This document shows positions 5,556 through 6,806 of a stretch of DNA of 6,806 bases, piece after piece. Under the pieces are notes generated by a model that was not told where the DNA came from, ran no database searches, and saw nothing but the letters and a program-made list of their open reading frames with translations. Position numbers and translations under genes: made by a program. Numbering within the stretch: the stretch's first letter is position 1; every line of letters starts with the position of its first letter. This DNA is from Actinomycetota bacterium. Its GTDB lineage: Bacteria; Actinomycetota; Thermoleophilia; Gaiellales; Gaiellaceae. Location of the stretch: NCBI GenBank assembly GCA_013812465.1, contig JACCTK010000033.1:1-6806 (forward strand), given 5' to 3'.

Positions 5556-5930
5556 TCAGCCGCGAGTTACGTGAGCCGAGACGGCGAGCCAGTGCCCGTC
5601 GCGGAGCGCCCAGACATCTGTGTATCTGCCCATGCCGGCCCCACCGTCCGCGAGGGTGTACGTCGTTCGCGCGTGGATGATCGCGACGTCGCCCATGAGG
5701 CGAACGTTGACGTCGTGAACTTCGAGATTCGCGATCGTGACCGGCTTTGCCGTCTGCTCCAGGAACGCCGCGCGATCGATCAGCGACCCATCCGGGTTCG
5801 AGCACAGGAAGTCGTCCGCGAGGATCTCGTCAAAGCGCTGGACGTCGCCGTCCTGAACTGAGCGGATGTAATCGCGATTGAGATCCAGGAGGACGCGGAG
5901 GTCGGACTTTGAAGCCGTCGTCGAGCTCAC
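5556..5930 (-). CDS. NTF2/SnoaL-like fold protein, DUF4440 type
   Basis: 124-residue protein with the DUF4440 pattern: an N-terminal helix (LRVLLDLNRDYIRSVQDGDVQRFDEILADDFLCSNPDGS) followed by beta strands (VTIANLEVHDVNVRLMGDVAIIHARTTYTL) and the ending RYTDVWALRDGHWLAVSAHVTRG. The cone-shaped fold serves as a small-molecule pocket or small enzyme such as an isomerase or cyclase. No specific catalytic set can be assigned, so the function is unknown. The chosen start is GTG at 5928-5930, because conserved sequence begins shortly after it and TAAACT lies 8 bases upstream. The reading frame stays open further upstream, but that part overlaps the ribosomal-protection gene in another frame. It lies 11 bp after that gene's stop and 3 bp before the oxidoreductase start. 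Confidence 0.82.
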   Translation of the reverse strand: MSSTTASKSDLRVLLDLNRDYIRSVQDGDVQRFDEILADDFLCSNPDGSLIDRAAFLEQTAKPVTIANLEVHDVNVRLMGDVAIIHARTTYTLADGGAGMGRYTDVWALRDGHWLAVSAHVTRG

Positions 5931-5944
5931 AAGAATCGAGTTTA
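5931..5944 (-). promoter_or_regulatory. Putative leaderless promoter of the NTF2-like gene
   Basis: TAAACT (minus strand, 5939-5944) is followed by 8 bases and GTG. Its TAA is also the stop codon of the upstream ribosomal-protection gene. No Shine-Dalgarno and no good -35 are visible. The gene may instead simply be read through from upstream. Confidence 0.3.
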
Positions 5945-6806
5945 CGCCCCCGGCATTCGCCGCCGGGTCGATGGTACGCCGCTGACCGCCTGGTAGCCGC
6001 CGAAGTCGGACTCGAGCACGCCCTCGCCGGCTGTCAGCGCCGGCAGCTGCCGCTGCAGGTGCTGAGCTCGGGCTGCGGGCAGCACTGTCTCGATCGTGGC
6101 GAGCTCGCCCTTGAGCGACGGCGTCTGCGCGACAGCGCCGAGCCGTGCGAGGCCGGCCATAACTGCGCCGATGGTCGTCGTCGGCAGCTCGAGCCTGACT
6201 CGGAGCACTGGCTCGCAGACCACTGTCCCCGCCCGCTCGAGCGCCTGCATGACGACCAGCGGCGTGAGCTTCCGGAAGTCGGCGGGCGTACTGAGCGATC
6301 CCCGTGTCGCCGGAGGGCCGTCCGGAGATTGGTAGGTGCATCTGGTCATCGTCACGGCGCAGTCGGTGACCTGCCAGCCGAAGAGGCCCTCCTGCAACGC
6401 GCGGCGGACGTAAACGCCCATGCTCTCCGCGAACCGGTCGAGGCTCTTGTACGCGTACATGGGCACAGTACGAGGGTCGACTTGCAGTCGAAAGTCGATG
6501 CCCGAATCGATCGGCGCCGGATCGATGCGCAGTCCGATGGTCGCAGGAAACGGATTCGACTCCGCGTGCAGGATCTCGACGGCCTTCCCGGTGGCAACCG
6601 GCCTCTCGACACAGATCGTCGTCGTCTCGCGGAAGCTGACATCGAGCCCGAAATCGTCGGCCAGCGTCGCCTGGATGACCTCCGTCTGAACCTCGCCGTA
6701 GAGCGATACGGAGATCTCTTGGCTGGTGTCGTCCTGTCGTACGTCGATGAGCGGGTCCTGCTCGGCCAGCTGGGCGAGCGCGACGCGAAGCGCCCCCTTG
6801 TCGTCG
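5942..6806 (-). CDS. TetM/Otr(A)-like ribosomal protection GTPase (EF-G family), C-terminal part
   Basis: Partial gene, open at the right edge; 287 residues are visible, ending at TAA (5942-5944). They cover domain III (EISVSLYGEVQTEVIQATLADDF), domain IV (LQEGLFGWQVTDCAVTM, STPADFRKLTPLVVMQALERAGTVVCEP) and domain V (VRLELPTTTIGAVMAGLARLGAV, ending GEGVLESDFGGYQAVSG). GWQVTDC and STPADFR closely match Tet(M)/Tet(O), whose members bind the ribosome like EF-G and remove tetracycline; the GTPase domain lies outside the window. Two differences stand out. The domain IV loop between YQSP and STPADF carries about ten extra residues, and the protein ends in STRRRMPGA without the C-terminal helix that Tet(M) has. 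It may be an actinobacterial Otr(A)-like relative whose resistance role is unproven. It is the first visible gene of the leftward group. Confidence 0.85.
   Translation of the reverse strand, partial: DDKGALRVALAQLAEQDPLIDVRQDDTSQEISVSLYGEVQTEVIQATLADDFGLDVSFRETTTICVERPVATGKAVEILHAESNPFPATIGLRIDPAPIDSGIDFRLQVDPRTVPMYAYKSLDRFAESMGVYVRRALQEGLFGWQVTDCAVTMTRCTYQSPDGPPATRGSLSTPADFRKLTPLVVMQALERAGTVVCEPVLRVRLELPTTTIGAVMAGLARLGAVAQTPSLKGELATIETVLPAARAQHLQRQLPALTAGEGVLESDFGGYQAVSGVPSTRRRMPGA

Noticed and set aside
4836..5861. 341-codon plus-strand open frame opposite the oxidoreductase and NTF2-like genes.
   Set aside because: It crosses two real minus-strand genes, is Arg/Asp/His-rich and shows no family motif; a codon-bias shadow.
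5931..6341. Fusion of the NTF2-like protein to the open frame upstream of it.
   Set aside because: The upstream part overlaps the Tet(M)-like gene in another frame and is Arg/Ala-rich without domain features; GTG 5930 is the more sensible start.
1..6806. tRNA or rRNA genes.
   Set aside because: No T-loop/acceptor combinations or rRNA-like segments were noticed; nearly all bases are assigned to protein genes, the IS remnant or repeats.

Overview
The window is GC-rich and tightly packed. It uses GTG as well as ATG starts, has few recognisable Shine-Dalgarno sites, and its proteins read like those of high-GC Actinobacteriota, perhaps a Thermoleophilia-type soil or metagenomic genome. The lineage is an inference from protein flavour and composition; no marker gene here proves it.

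Left half, + strand: the 3' end of a type III glutamine synthetase / gamma-glutamylmethylamide synthetase-like gene (glnT), a 90-bp gap, then a tightly coupled trio glxB-glxC-glxD. The trio encodes a glutamate synthase split into its parts: a class II glutamine amidotransferase, the GXGXG beta-helix domain, and the FMN-binding synthase domain. The same families form N-methylglutamate synthase (MgsABC) with GmaS in the indirect methylamine pathway, so the cluster either assimilates nitrogen through glutamine/glutamate-like chemistry or handles methylamine. No N-methylglutamate dehydrogenase genes are in view, so this stays open. The extreme 5' end of glxD carries two in-frame copies of the palindrome GGGGTC-A-GACCCC.

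Middle, 3561-4260: the space between two convergent gene groups. It holds a decayed, internally deleted IS5-like element with matching inverted ends, followed by an array of 13-bp palindromes (GGTGAC-N-GTCACC). The bases abutting the two ends of the element are the two halves of one such palindrome. Removing the element and one duplicated A restores a fourth unit exactly in register with the other three.

Right half, - strand, read from the right edge leftward: the C-terminal part of a TetM/Otr(A)-like ribosomal protection GTPase, an NTF2/SnoaL-like (DUF4440-type) protein, a beta-hydroxyacid-dehydrogenase-like NAD(P) oxidoreductase with a DUF1932-type C-terminus, and a small two-CBS-domain protein. 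They are spaced 11, 3 and 29 bp apart and could be one transcription unit. However, two of them, and glxB on the other strand, each have a TANNNT hexamer exactly 8 bases before the start codon and no good ribosome binding site. That pattern fits leaderless promoters.
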